A DNA stretch of 64,000 bases. Origin: Halorubrum aethiopicum (lineage in GTDB: Archaea > Halobacteriota > Halobacteria > Halobacteriales > Haloferacaceae). The translations under genes were made by a program, and so were the position numbers. The stretch spans positions 868,001 to 932,000 of the forward strand of contig NZ_LOAJ01000001.1 in assembly GCF_001542905.1 (NCBI RefSeq). Direction: 5' to 3'. The notes under the pieces are model-generated. The model was not told the origin of the DNA and did not search any database. It saw only the letters and a program-made list of their open reading frames with translations. This document shows positions 50,620 through 59,037 of this stretch, one piece after another. The stretch's first letter is position 1, and every line of letters starts with the position of its first letter.

Positions 50620-51273
50620 ATGGCCGACTCGTTGTGGTACCCGTCCGTCGAGGACGTCGTCGGCATCCACGACGACGTCGTCGCGGAGTACCCCGACACT
50701 CCCGCCGGTGTTCGGAACCGCGGTGACATCGCGTTCGCGTTGAACTACATCGAATCGGGCAGCTTCGGTTCCGTACCGGACACCATCCACGAGAAGGCGT
50801 ACCACCTCCTCCGGCTCCTCGTCGCCAATCACCCGTTCGTCGATGCGAACAAACGGACTGCGCTCAACGTGACGGTCGTCTTCTACTTCCTCAACGGGTA
50901 TCGGTTCGAGTACGACGACGAAGTGAGAGCGATTCTGAAAGGGTTCGGGACGGACGAGACGGCCGTCGATGAGGAGGACACCACCGAGTATCTGCGATCC
51001 CACACCGAGGAGCTGGATCTGGCCGGTGAGATCGAGGAGTGGCGAGACGAACTCGTTCGGTACGGGCTGGACCGGCTGACCGGCGATCCCTCGGACCGAA
51101 CGATTAACGGCCTTCGAAGCGTCCGTTCAGGTATGACTACCAAGGAAGGCGCGGAAACTACCTCTCCGCTTGACGACGTGATGGAGGACATCCGGCGGGA
51201 ACTGGTTCGGCGGGTCGCGGCGGACGACCGGGATTCGAACCGGGACGTCTACGACGCTCTCGAAGACGAGTAA
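50620..51273 (+). CDS. Doc/death-on-curing type toxin, no adjacent antitoxin
   Basis: 217 residues, Fic-fold. The motif HPFVDANKRTALN (residues 68-80) is the Doc variant HxFx(D)ANKR, and the N-terminus YPSVEDVVGIHDDVVAEY with IHEKAYHLLRLLVANH is typical. Doc proteins phosphorylate and block elongation factor Tu/EF-1A. The body is about 135 residues; an extra C-terminal 80 residues include an acidic MTTKEGAETTSPLDDVMEDIRRE segment, which could be an internal neutraliser. Base usage is less GC-biased than in neighbours. It lies 50 bp from a tRNA-Arg 3' end, as in recently acquired islets. Confidence 0.82.
   Translation: MADSLWYPSVEDVVGIHDDVVAEYPDTPAGVRNRGDIAFALNYIESGSFGSVPDTIHEKAYHLLRLLVANHPFVDANKRTALNVTVVFYFLNGYRFEYDDEVRAILKGFGTDETAVDEEDTTEYLRSHTEELDLAGEIEEWRDELVRYGLDRLTGDPSDRTINGLRSVRSGMTTKEGAETTSPLDDVMEDIRRELVRRVAADDRDSNRDVYDALEDE
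51224..51248 (-). other. tRNA T-arm-like sequence inside the Doc coding end
   Basis: On the reverse strand CCCGGTTCGAATCCCGG contains a full T-loop TTCGAAT with near-complete stem pairing (one C:C mismatch), followed by TCGTCCGC, like a tRNA 3' end. It lies about 75 bp from the 3' end of the tRNA-Arg gene, in the same orientation. It may be a leftover attachment site, or chance. Confidence 0.35.
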
Positions 51274-51323
51274 CCGGCGCTGTCCGGTTGTTTGCCATGT
51301 ATCCGTACCAAGAGGTTATGTAA

Positions 51324-51396
51324 CGGGCGCGACGGGATTTGAACCCGCGGCATCTTGGTCCGGAACCAAGTGCTCTGTCCGCTGAGCTACGCGCCC
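51324..51396 (-). tRNA. tRNA-Arg, anticodon CCG
   Basis: 73 nt on the reverse strand. Acceptor GGGCGCG pairs with CGCGCCC (discriminator G), D-arm AGCTCAGCGGACAGAGCA, anticodon arm CTTGG-TTCCGGA-CCAAG with anticodon CCG (decodes CGG), T-arm CGGGTTCAAATCCCG. CCA is not encoded, as usual in archaea. No intron is visible. A GTTAAAC box (complement of 51422-51428) lies about 29 nt upstream. Confidence 0.97.
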
Positions 51397-51421
51397 TCAC
51401 GAAGTGGTCGTTCGGGCGAGC

Positions 51422-51428
51422 GTTTAAC
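51422..51428 (-). promoter_or_regulatory. TATA box of the tRNA-Arg gene
   Basis: GTTAAAC on the reverse strand is centred about 29 nt before the tRNA 5' end and just before the stop of the divergent TetR gene. Confidence 0.55.
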
Positions 51429-51446
51429 GCTTCTGACTCCCGGTTC

Positions 51447-52055
51447 TCAGTCGACGAACAGCCCGTCGACGATCGTCTCGATCAGGGCGGCCTCGACCTC
51501 CTCGTACTCGGAGACGTGGAGGACGGCGATGGGGGAGTCCTGCGCGCGGGTGACGAAGATCAGCGAGCGGAGCAGCCCGTTTATCAGGTCGGGGTCGTCG
51601 TACCGGACCTCGTCCATCGCCGCCCAGCGGCTGGCGTAGGGGAGTTCGGCCTCGCGGGGATCGGACCCGATCGACTCGCGGTCCTCCTCGGAGAGCTGGT
51701 CGTGTAGCTGCTGGAGTTCGCCCCCGACGATCAGCCGGGAGGCGAGCGGGTTCGACCGGACCTCCCGAAACGTGGTGCGGAGCATCGTCTTCACCTCCTC
51801 GCGTGGCGTCTCGGCCTCCGAGACCGCCGCGTCGATGTGCGCCTCGATCCGCTCCTGTTCGGCGTGGAGCACCGCGACGTACAGCGTCTCCTTCGAGTCG
51901 AAGAACTGGTAGAAGGTGCTGGTGCCGATGCCGACCGACTCGGTGACGTCCTTGATCCGGGTGCGGTCGAAGCCGAACCGGGCGAACAGCTCGCGACCGT
52001 CCTCGACGAGCTGTGACCGGATCCGCTCGCGCTCGGACTCGGAGAACCGACTCAT
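51447..52055 (-). CDS. TetR-family regulator of the adjacent RND export operon
   Basis: 202 residues. The HTH reads LFARFGFDRTRIKDVTESVGIGTSTFYQFFDSKETLY (residues 24-60), the TetR canonical helix-turn-helix. The C-terminal domain is all-helical with no clear ligand clue. It is divergent from the COG1361-plus-RND operon, the usual arrangement for a local repressor. A CGTGgattCACG inverted repeat at 52142-52153, in the gap, is a possible operator. The ATG at 52055 starts MSRFSESERERIRSQ; the upstream 24 codons of the frame are not conserved. Confidence 0.88.
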   Translation of the reverse strand: MSRFSESERERIRSQLVEDGRELFARFGFDRTRIKDVTESVGIGTSTFYQFFDSKETLYVAVLHAEQERIEAHIDAAVSEAETPREEVKTMLRTTFREVRSNPLASRLIVGGELQQLHDQLSEEDRESIGSDPREAELPYASRWAAMDEVRYDDPDLINGLLRSLIFVTRAQDSPIAVLHVSEYEEVEAALIETIVDGLFVD

Positions 52056-52141
52056 CGGCCTCCTCCCGTGTGGAGTCGCCGGTGGCGTATCGCGTTGATC
52101 ATGGCGGCAGTACGAACCCAAAAACAAAGGTGTTATTGATT

Positions 52142-52153
52142 CGTGGATTCACG
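52142..52153. promoter_or_regulatory. Candidate TetR operator
   Basis: CGTGgattCACG is a short inverted repeat in the 240-bp gap between the divergent TetR and export genes, just after a tattgattcg promoter-like element. The looser pair GTACGAAC...GTTCGGTAT frames it. The assignment rests on position and symmetry only. Confidence 0.35.
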
Positions 52154-52295
52154 TTCGGTATATGAGACGCACGCAGGACCTCGCCGGAGGTCGCCCCGAA
52201 CTCGTCGGTTGCCGGACGGACCGTCCGATCCTTCGGGCGGCTTCGAACCGGACCGAGCGGCATCGATCCCCCGCGGTCGCCGACCGGAGGAACGG

Positions 52296-53987
52296 ATGAA
52301 CGGGCGGTCGATCCTCGTCGCCCTCGTGTCCGTGGCGCTGTTGACGAGCGGGACGGCCGGTCTCGCCGTCGCGGCGACGACCGGCGGCGGGGCGGGGTCC
52401 GGCGGAGCGGGAAGCGGTCTCGGCGACGCCACGGCTCCGACGACGACGGCTCAGCAGTCCGGCGGGCTGATCCGCGGCTCCCCGGATCTGGCCGTCAGCA
52501 CGTCGGATCCGACGCTCAACCCGGGCGAGATCAACACGCTTCCGCTCCAGATCACCAACGACGGCGACCTGGACCTCGGTACCTCGTCGTCGCGCGAGAT
52601 CGTGACAACCGCGAGGAACGTCCGCGTCGAGGCGGACGCGGAGGAGACGCCGCTCTCCGTCGAGACCGGGACGCTCGCGATCGGCGCCGTCACTGAGAAC
52701 GCGCCGGGCGAGGCGCCGATCGCCGTGAGCGTCCCCAGCGACGTCGCGGAGGGAACGTACACGATCGACGTCGAGGTGAAGTACTCCTACACCTACCAGC
52801 AGTCGGGCGGGGTGACCTACGACCGGGAGCGGACGCTCACGACCGAGGTCGATGTCGAGGTCGACGGCGACGCACGCTTCGAGATCGTGAACGCGACGAC
52901 CGACGCGAAGGTCGGCGAGACGGGCGTCCTCGAGGCGGAGGTGCGAAACGTCGGCGCGGACGGCGCGCGCGACCTGTCGGTGGCCATGTCGTCGTCGAGC
53001 CCCCAGATCACGTTCGGCGGAACCACGAGCGACACGGCACAGGTCGACGCGCTCGCGCCGAACGAGACGACGACCGTCCGCTACGACGTCGCGTTCACGC
53101 CGGGGGCGTCGGTCCGGGAGTACGCCCTCGACGGGACGGTCACCTTCGAGACGCCGGAGGGATACGCGCGCGTCGACGAGGACCCGTCGGTCGGGGTGAC
53201 GCCGCGGGCCGAACAGCGGTTCAGCGTCGACGACGTGGAGGCGGACCTCTACGTCGGCGAGCAGGGCGAGGTGTCCGGCACGGTAACCAACGAGGGGCCG
53301 GACCCGGCGCGCAACGTCGTCGTCCAGTTCGCCGAGGAGTCGCCGAACGTGATCCCGCGGGAGTCGTCCGTCGCGGTCGGGACGCTCGAGGCGGGCGAGT
53401 CCGGGTCGTTCCGGCTGCCGATCGCGGTCGGCGGCGAGGCGGAGCCGATCGACCGGACCTCCGATATCGTCGTCCAGTACCGCAACGAGGAGAACGAACG
53501 GCGGGCCTATCAGGACCTCGAGCTGCTGTACGCGGTCGAGCCGCAACGCGATCAGTTCGGGCTCGCCGTCGAGACGCGCGAGATCGAAGCCGGCGGGCAG
53601 GTCGATCTGGCCGTCGAGGTGACGAACGAGCTGGACGAGCCGGTCACGGACGTGGAGGCGCGGCTGTTCGCGGACAGCCCGCTCGACAGCGAGAACGACG
53701 AGGGGTTCGTGTCGACGCTGGAGCCGGGCGAGTCGACCACGATGACGTTCGACCTGTCGGCGTCGGCCTCCGGGACGCCGAAGACGTACCCCATCTCGTT
53801 CGACTTCCGGTACGACGACGCCGACGGCGACAGCCAGCTGTCGGACACGACCCGCGTGCCGATAACCGTCGTCGAGGCCGAGGAGAGCTCCCCGCTGTCG
53901 GGGATCGGAACGCTCCCGCTCGTGCTCGGCGTCCTCGTCGCGCTCGCCGTCCTCGGGGGCGGCCTCTACGTCACACAGAGAGAATAG
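52296..53987 (+). CDS. Exported COG1361-type (S-layer-like) protein with C-terminal membrane anchor
   Basis: 563 residues. The signal MNGRSILVALVSVALLTSGTAGLAVA is followed by CARDB/Ig-like repeats of the COG1361 type (for example LNPGEINTLPLQITNDGDLDLG and DLYVGEQGEVSGTVTNEGPDPARNV). It ends in one helix (LPLVLGVLVALAVLGGGLYV). The frame is open to 52143, but a GGAGG Shine-Dalgarno 5 nt before the ATG at 52296 and the signal peptide decide the start, leaving about 140 nt of leader. The stop abuts the ATG of the RND gene (53985-53988). It is probably the periplasm-side partner of the RND exporter. Confidence 0.87.
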   Translation: MNGRSILVALVSVALLTSGTAGLAVAATTGGGAGSGGAGSGLGDATAPTTTAQQSGGLIRGSPDLAVSTSDPTLNPGEINTLPLQITNDGDLDLGTSSSREIVTTARNVRVEADAEETPLSVETGTLAIGAVTENAPGEAPIAVSVPSDVAEGTYTIDVEVKYSYTYQQSGGVTYDRERTLTTEVDVEVDGDARFEIVNATTDAKVGETGVLEAEVRNVGADGARDLSVAMSSSSPQITFGGTTSDTAQVDALAPNETTTVRYDVAFTPGASVREYALDGTVTFETPEGYARVDEDPSVGVTPRAEQRFSVDDVEADLYVGEQGEVSGTVTNEGPDPARNVVVQFAEESPNVIPRESSVAVGTLEAGESGSFRLPIAVGGEAEPIDRTSDIVVQYRNEENERRAYQDLELLYAVEPQRDQFGLAVETREIEAGGQVDLAVEVTNELDEPVTDVEARLFADSPLDSENDEGFVSTLEPGESTTMTFDLSASASGTPKTYPISFDFRYDDADGDSQLSDTTRVPITVVEAEESSPLSGIGTLPLVLGVLVALAVLGGGLYVTQRE

Positions 53988-56474
53988 ATGACCCGAGCCG
54001 GACGGTGGATCGAGGACGCCACCACGCGACTCAACGAAGTCATCGTCTCGCGGCCGCGGGCCGTCGTCGTCGCGTTCCTGCTCGCGACCGCGGTCTTCGC
54101 CGGCGGGATGACCGCCGTCGAGACGCAGACGAACCCGACGGAGGGGTTCTCCGAGGACCTCCCCGAACAGGAGGCGCTCGACGCGATCGAAAACGAGTTC
54201 GACGAGCCGTTCACGGCCGAGACGGAGACGACGCAGCTGATCCACGGCGGGAACGACGTCCTCACCCGCGAGGAGACGCTGGTGATGTTGCGGCTGTTGG
54301 AGCGGGTCGATTCCCGCGAGGGCCTCTACATGGCGTCCGCGAACGGCCCGGCGACGGCCATCGCGCAGGGGATCGACCCCTCGGCGGAGACGCCGTCGGA
54401 GATGCGGGCGGCGGTCGCGGGCGCGACCGACGCCGAGTTCCGCCGGGTCGTCCGGCGGCTGAGCGAGCGTCCGGGGTTCTCCGCGGCGGTCTCGGACGAC
54501 TTCAACCCGACCGAGACGTCGGCCTCGACGACGATCACGGTGATCAGACACGACGTGCCGCAGGGGTTCGACGACCTCCAGTCGGTACAGACCGAGATCC
54601 GGACGCTCGCGAACGACGAGCCGGCCGACATCCGCACCTTCGGGACCGGCATCATCAACGCCGAGACGGGACGGGTCATCGCCGACTCGCTGCTCATCGT
54701 GATGCCCGTCGTCGTCGTCCTGCTTCTGGGCTTCCTCGTCGTCGCGTACCGCGACCCGATCGACTTGGCGCTCGGACTGTTCGCGCTGTTGATGACGCTG
54801 ATCTGGACGTTCGGGTTCCTCGGCTTCTCGGGGATCCCGTTCGACCAACAGCAGATCGCCGTGCCGGTGCTGCTGCTCGCGGTCGGGGTCGACTTCGGGA
54901 TCCACTTCATCAACCGGTACCGCGAGGAGACCGTCCAGGGGTACGACCCGGTGCCGGCGATGCGGACCGCGGCGAACCAGCTCGCGATCGCGTTCGTCAT
55001 CGTCACCGTGACCGCGGTGTTCGGCTTCGGCGCGAACGTGACCTCCGGGCTCGACCCGATCCGGAACCTCGGGATCGTCTCGGCGGTCGGGATCGTCTTC
55101 ACGTTCCTCATCTTCGGGCTGTTCCTGCCGGCCGCGAAGCTCGAGCTCGACCGGCTCCGCGAGCGGTACGGCGTGCCGGAGTTCGGCACCACCCCGATCG
55201 CCTCCGAGGAGTCCGCGCTCGGCCGGCTGCTGGCCGTCTCGGTGTCGGTCGGCCAGCGCGCCCCGGCGGTCTTCGTCGTCCTCCTGCTTCTCACCGGCGG
55301 GGCGTTCGGGGCGTACGGCGCGGGCGTCGACACCACGTTCGAACAGGAGGACTTCCTCCCGCCGGAGGAGGAGCCGGGGTACGTCGAGTACATCCCCGGA
55401 CCGTTCGCGCCGAGCGAGTACACGGTCACGGAGACGCTGAACCTGCTCGAGGACAGCTTCTCGGCGAGCCAGGACGCGTCGCTCACGGTGTACGTCGAGG
55501 GGCCCTTCGAGGAGGACCACGCGCTGGAGGCGCTCGCCGCGCCGACCGACGACCCGCCCGACACGCTGGCGGTCGGCGAGGGGGGACGCGCGGAGACGAC
55601 GAGCATCGTGACGGTCATCCGGTCACACGCGGCAAACGACGAGGAGTTCGCCGCGCTCGTCGCCCGCAACGACCTGAACGGGAACGGGATCCCCGACCGG
55701 AACCTCGAGCGGATCTACGCGGAGCTGTTCGACTCGTCGGCCGGCGAACGGGCCGGCCAGTACCTCACCGACGACCGCCGGGGCGCGCAGGTCGAGTACA
55801 CCGTCGAGAGCGGCGCGACCCAGAGCGAGATCTCCGACGACGGCCGGCAGCAGGCGGAGCGGTACCGCTACGCGGCGACGGCGACGGGCCAGATCGTCGT
55901 CTTCGACGCGATCACGGCGATCATCTTCGACTCGGCGATCCAGGGGCTCGTGCTCGCCGTGGGCCTGAGCGGCGTGTTCCTCGTGATCACCTACGGCGTC
56001 TTGGAGGGGATGCCGATGCTCGGGATCGTGAACGTGTTCCCGATCACGATCGCCGTCACGTCGCTGGTCGGGACGATGCGGTACCTCGGCTATCCGCTGA
56101 ACGCCCTGACGGCGACGATCCTCTCCATCGCGATCGGGATCGGGATCGCCTACTCGGTCCACATCACCGCCCGGTTCGTCGACGAGTACCGCGAGAACGG
56201 CGACGTGGCGACCTCGCTGCGGACGACGCTCACGGGGACCGGCGGGGCGCTCGTCGGCAGCATGCTCACGACCGCGCTCGGGACCGGCGCGCTCGGGCTC
56301 GCGATCACGCCCGTGCTCGGCGACTTCGGCGTCCTGATCGCGATGAGCGTGTTCTACTCGTTCGTCATCTCCGTGATCGCGCTCCCCCCTGCCCTGTTCC
56401 TCTGGGACCGGCTTCGGTCCGGATCGCCGACCGCCGACCCGACCGACCCCGTCGAGCCGACCGGCGAGGCGTGA
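53988..56474 (+). CDS. RND-superfamily (MMPL-like) exporter
   Basis: 828 residues with the 12-helix duplicated RND layout: a helix at the start, a large external loop (about residues 50-220), five helices, then the same again. Characteristic runs are LLLAVGVDFGIHFINRYREE and ILSIAIGIGIAYSVHITARFVDEYRE, the duplicated helix-4 motif with Asp and Gly. It starts one base after the COG1361 gene, so the two are co-translated. Control by the divergent TetR gene is likely. Haloarchaeal RND substrates may be lipids or hydrophobic drugs. Confidence 0.92.
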   Translation: MTRAGRWIEDATTRLNEVIVSRPRAVVVAFLLATAVFAGGMTAVETQTNPTEGFSEDLPEQEALDAIENEFDEPFTAETETTQLIHGGNDVLTREETLVMLRLLERVDSREGLYMASANGPATAIAQGIDPSAETPSEMRAAVAGATDAEFRRVVRRLSERPGFSAAVSDDFNPTETSASTTITVIRHDVPQGFDDLQSVQTEIRTLANDEPADIRTFGTGIINAETGRVIADSLLIVMPVVVVLLLGFLVVAYRDPIDLALGLFALLMTLIWTFGFLGFSGIPFDQQQIAVPVLLLAVGVDFGIHFINRYREETVQGYDPVPAMRTAANQLAIAFVIVTVTAVFGFGANVTSGLDPIRNLGIVSAVGIVFTFLIFGLFLPAAKLELDRLRERYGVPEFGTTPIASEESALGRLLAVSVSVGQRAPAVFVVLLLLTGGAFGAYGAGVDTTFEQEDFLPPEEEPGYVEYIPGPFAPSEYTVTETLNLLEDSFSASQDASLTVYVEGPFEEDHALEALAAPTDDPPDTLAVGEGGRAETTSIVTVIRSHAANDEEFAALVARNDLNGNGIPDRNLERIYAELFDSSAGERAGQYLTDDRRGAQVEYTVESGATQSEISDDGRQQAERYRYAATATGQIVVFDAITAIIFDSAIQGLVLAVGLSGVFLVITYGVLEGMPMLGIVNVFPITIAVTSLVGTMRYLGYPLNALTATILSIAIGIGIAYSVHITARFVDEYRENGDVATSLRTTLTGTGGALVGSMLTTALGTGALGLAITPVLGDFGVLIAMSVFYSFVISVIALPPALFLWDRLRSGSPTADPTDPVEPTGEA

Positions 56475-56577
56475 CCCCGCGCCGCCGCGCCGGGCGGTCG
56501 ACCGGCCGGGATCGCGTCCCGGGTCGCGTGCCGACCGCGCCCGTCGCGTTTATTCCGGGGGCTCCCGAAGCGCGGAC

Positions 56578-57051
56578 GTGACCCCCGCCGAGGTGACGAT
56601 CCGGCCGGTCGAGCGCGCCGACCTCCTGGCGGTGCTCCGGATCGAACGCGAGTGCTTCTCGGACCCCTGGCCGTACGACGCCTTCGAGCGGCTGATCGAC
56701 GCGCCGGCGTTCCTCGTCGCCGAGCGGGACGGCGAGGTCCTCGGCTACCTCGTCGCGGACGTCACTCCGAACGCCGGCCGCGACATCGGGCACGTCAAGG
56801 ACCTCGCGGTCCGCCCCGACGCCCGTGGGCGAGGCGTCGGGCGGGCCCTGTTGCGCGCCGGGCTCGCGCGGCTCCGCACCGCGGGGGCGGCCGTCGCCAA
56901 ACTCGAGGTCCGCGAGGGGAACGACCCCGCCCGGTCGCTGTACGCGGCCGAGGGGTTCGAGCCGGTCCGGCGGGCGAGGCGGTACTACCGCGACGGCGAG
57001 GACGCGCTCGTCCTCGTGGTCGACCTCGCGGACTGGGTCCGCGGCGGGTGA
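56578..57051 (+). CDS. rimI: RimI-type N-terminal acetyltransferase
   Basis: 157 residues, GNAT fold. Motif A is DLAVRPDARGRGVGRALL (V/I-x-x-x-R-G-x-G-x-G/A), after VADVTPNAGRDIGHVKDLA. The C-terminal block AAVAKLEVREGNDPARSLYAAEGFEPVRRARRYY fits RimI/Ard1-like enzymes that acetylate protein N-termini, which are abundant in haloarchaea. The start is GTG at 56578. A gtttattcc promoter-like box lies about 30 nt upstream, so it is a separate unit from the RND gene. Confidence 0.9.
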   Translation: MTPAEVTIRPVERADLLAVLRIERECFSDPWPYDAFERLIDAPAFLVAERDGEVLGYLVADVTPNAGRDIGHVKDLAVRPDARGRGVGRALLRAGLARLRTAGAAVAKLEVREGNDPARSLYAAEGFEPVRRARRYYRDGEDALVLVVDLADWVRGG

Positions 57052-57148
57052 CCGCCTCGCGGGTTCGGCCGCCCGCGGCCGTCCGGTCTCCGGGGACCCG
57101 ATACCCCCTTTGACAAGGCTTAGTGCCGGGGGGGATCGACGGGGACGT

Positions 57149-58948
57149 ATGAGTTCGGTTCCCGAGCGGTCCGAGATCGACGAGGCGTACAAGTGGGACC
57201 TCGAGAGCGTCTTCGCCGACGACGAGGCGTGGGCGGCGGCCTACGAGGACGTGGAGGGACGGATCGACGAGCTCGGAGCCTACGAGGGGCGCGTCACCGA
57301 GAGTCCGGAGACGCTCCTCGAGCTGTTGGAGCTCCGCGAGGAGGTGTTCCGCGAGCTGTCGGCGGTCGCGGTGTACGCCCGGCTCCGGAGCGCGGAGGAC
57401 ACGCGGGACCAGGAGTACCAGGCGATGTCGGCGCGGGCGTCCTCGCTCCAGTCCGAGGCGTCGAGCGCGATCTCGTATCTCCAGCCGGAGCTCCAGTCGC
57501 TCACGGCGGAGCGGCTCGCCGAGTTCCTCGAGGCGGAGCCCGACCTCGCCGCGTACGAACACTACCTCGAGGACGTGTTGCGGATGAAACCGCACACGCG
57601 CTCGGCGGAGGTCGAGGAGGTGCTCGCGGACCTCTCGGAGGTCACGAGCGCGCCGAGCGAGATCTACTCGATGCTGACGAACGCGGACATGAGCTACGGC
57701 GTCGTCGAGGACCCCGACGGCGAGGAAGTCGAGATCACCCAGGCCAACTTCACGAAGCTCCAGACGAACCCGGACCGCGACTTCCGCCGCCGGGTCCACG
57801 AGACCTTCTACGACGAGTGGGCCGACGTCCGCAACACGGTGGGCACCTCCCTGGAGAAGGCGGTGCGCGAACACGTCGCGAGCGCGGGGATCCGCGACTA
57901 CGACACCGCCCGCGAGGCCGCCCTCGACGGCTCGAACGTCCCGGTCGAGGTGTACGACACGCTCGTCGACACGGTCGGCGGCAACCTCGACACCCTCCAC
58001 CGACACGCCGAGTTGAAACGGCGGGCCCTCGGCGTCGACACCCTGGAGAGTCACGACCTCTACATGTCACTGACGGGCGATCAGGGCCCCGACGTGGAGT
58101 ACGACCAGGCGGTCGAGTGGGTCGTCGAGGCGGTCGCGCCGCTCGGCGAGGCGTACCAGGAGCGGATGGCTGAGGGGCTCGAGAGCCGGTGGGTCGACGT
58201 CTACGAGAACCGCGGGAAGCGCTCCGGCGCGTTCTCCTCGGGCACCTACGACACCCAGCCGTACGTCCTGATGAACTACCAGGACGACGTGGCCTCGATG
58301 TACACGCTGGCACACGAGCTGGGCCACTCGATGCACTCCGAACTCGCGGGCGACGCCCAGCCGTGGCACGACGCGAGCTACGAGATCTTCGTCGCCGAGA
58401 TCGCCTCCACGGTCAACGAGACGCTCCTCACCCACCACTTGCTCGAGACCGTCGAGGACGAGGAGCTCCGGACCCACGTGCTCGACGAGTACCTCGAGCG
58501 GTTCCGGTCCACCCTGTTCCGGCAGACCATGTTCGCGACGTTCGAACAGCGGATCCACGAGCGCGTCGAGGCCGGCGAGGCGCTCACGCCCGACGTGCTC
58601 GACGAGACCTACGCCGACCTCAAGGGCGAGTACTACGACCCCGCGGAGCTCACCGGCGGCATCGAGCGCGAGTGGGAGCGAATTCCGCACTTCTATTATG
58701 ATTTCTACGTCTACCAGTACGCGACCGGCATCTCCGCGGCGGCCGCGATCGTCGAGCGCGTCCTCGAGGAGGGCGAGTCCGCCGCGGCCGACTACCGCGA
58801 GATGCTGGAGGCGGGGGGATCCGACTACCCGCTCGAGGTCGTCGAACTCGCCGGGATCGACATGGCCTCGCCCGACCCGATCGAGTCGGCCGTCGGGATC
58901 TACGACGACTACCTCGACGAGGTCGCGGCGCTGCTGGACTTGGAGTAG
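57149..58948 (+). CDS. pepF: Oligoendopeptidase F
   Basis: 599 residues, M3B metallopeptidase. The zinc site is TLAHELGHSMHSELA (HExxH, about residue 391). The more distal IFVAEIASTVNETLL holds the third ligand glutamate, and YQYATGISAAAAI is near the C-terminus. It cuts oligopeptides in the cytoplasm. The ATG at 57149 is chosen over the open frame that begins at 56825 (overlapping rimI). A cttagtgcc box lies about 30 nt upstream. The stop is 9 bp before copy 2 of the 80-bp palindromic element. Confidence 0.95.
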   Translation: MSSVPERSEIDEAYKWDLESVFADDEAWAAAYEDVEGRIDELGAYEGRVTESPETLLELLELREEVFRELSAVAVYARLRSAEDTRDQEYQAMSARASSLQSEASSAISYLQPELQSLTAERLAEFLEAEPDLAAYEHYLEDVLRMKPHTRSAEVEEVLADLSEVTSAPSEIYSMLTNADMSYGVVEDPDGEEVEITQANFTKLQTNPDRDFRRRVHETFYDEWADVRNTVGTSLEKAVREHVASAGIRDYDTAREAALDGSNVPVEVYDTLVDTVGGNLDTLHRHAELKRRALGVDTLESHDLYMSLTGDQGPDVEYDQAVEWVVEAVAPLGEAYQERMAEGLESRWVDVYENRGKRSGAFSSGTYDTQPYVLMNYQDDVASMYTLAHELGHSMHSELAGDAQPWHDASYEIFVAEIASTVNETLLTHHLLETVEDEELRTHVLDEYLERFRSTLFRQTMFATFEQRIHERVEAGEALTPDVLDETYADLKGEYYDPAELTGGIEREWERIPHFYYDFYVYQYATGISAAAAIVERVLEEGESAAADYREMLEAGGSDYPLEVVELAGIDMASPDPIESAVGIYDDYLDEVAALLDLE

Positions 58949-58957
58949 CGAGGTCTC

Positions 58958-59037
58958 TAGTGTTTATTGTAACCGTTTACCGGGGCTCCGCCAGGACGGG
59001 TCGGGGGAGCGCCGGAAATGACTTACAATAAACACTA
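58958..59037. repeat. 80-bp palindromic element, copy 2
   Basis: Same ends and length as copy 1 (15909-15988) but in reversed orientation, with about three substitutions. It fills the space between the convergent pepF and DUF2237 genes. The right end touches the TGA (59038-59040) of the reverse-strand gene, giving TGA-TAG in tandem. It may act as a two-way terminator. Confidence 0.9.

Noticed and set aside
51224..51248. A second complete tRNA gene
   Set aside because: Only a T-arm and partial acceptor are present; no anticodon arm or D-arm can be folded, and it lies in a coding region.
52149..55520. Very long reverse open frame of 1123 codons
   Set aside because: It is antisense to the COG1361 and RND genes, and its composition (Arg, Val, Leu, Asp-rich without domains) is the usual shadow in GC-rich DNA.
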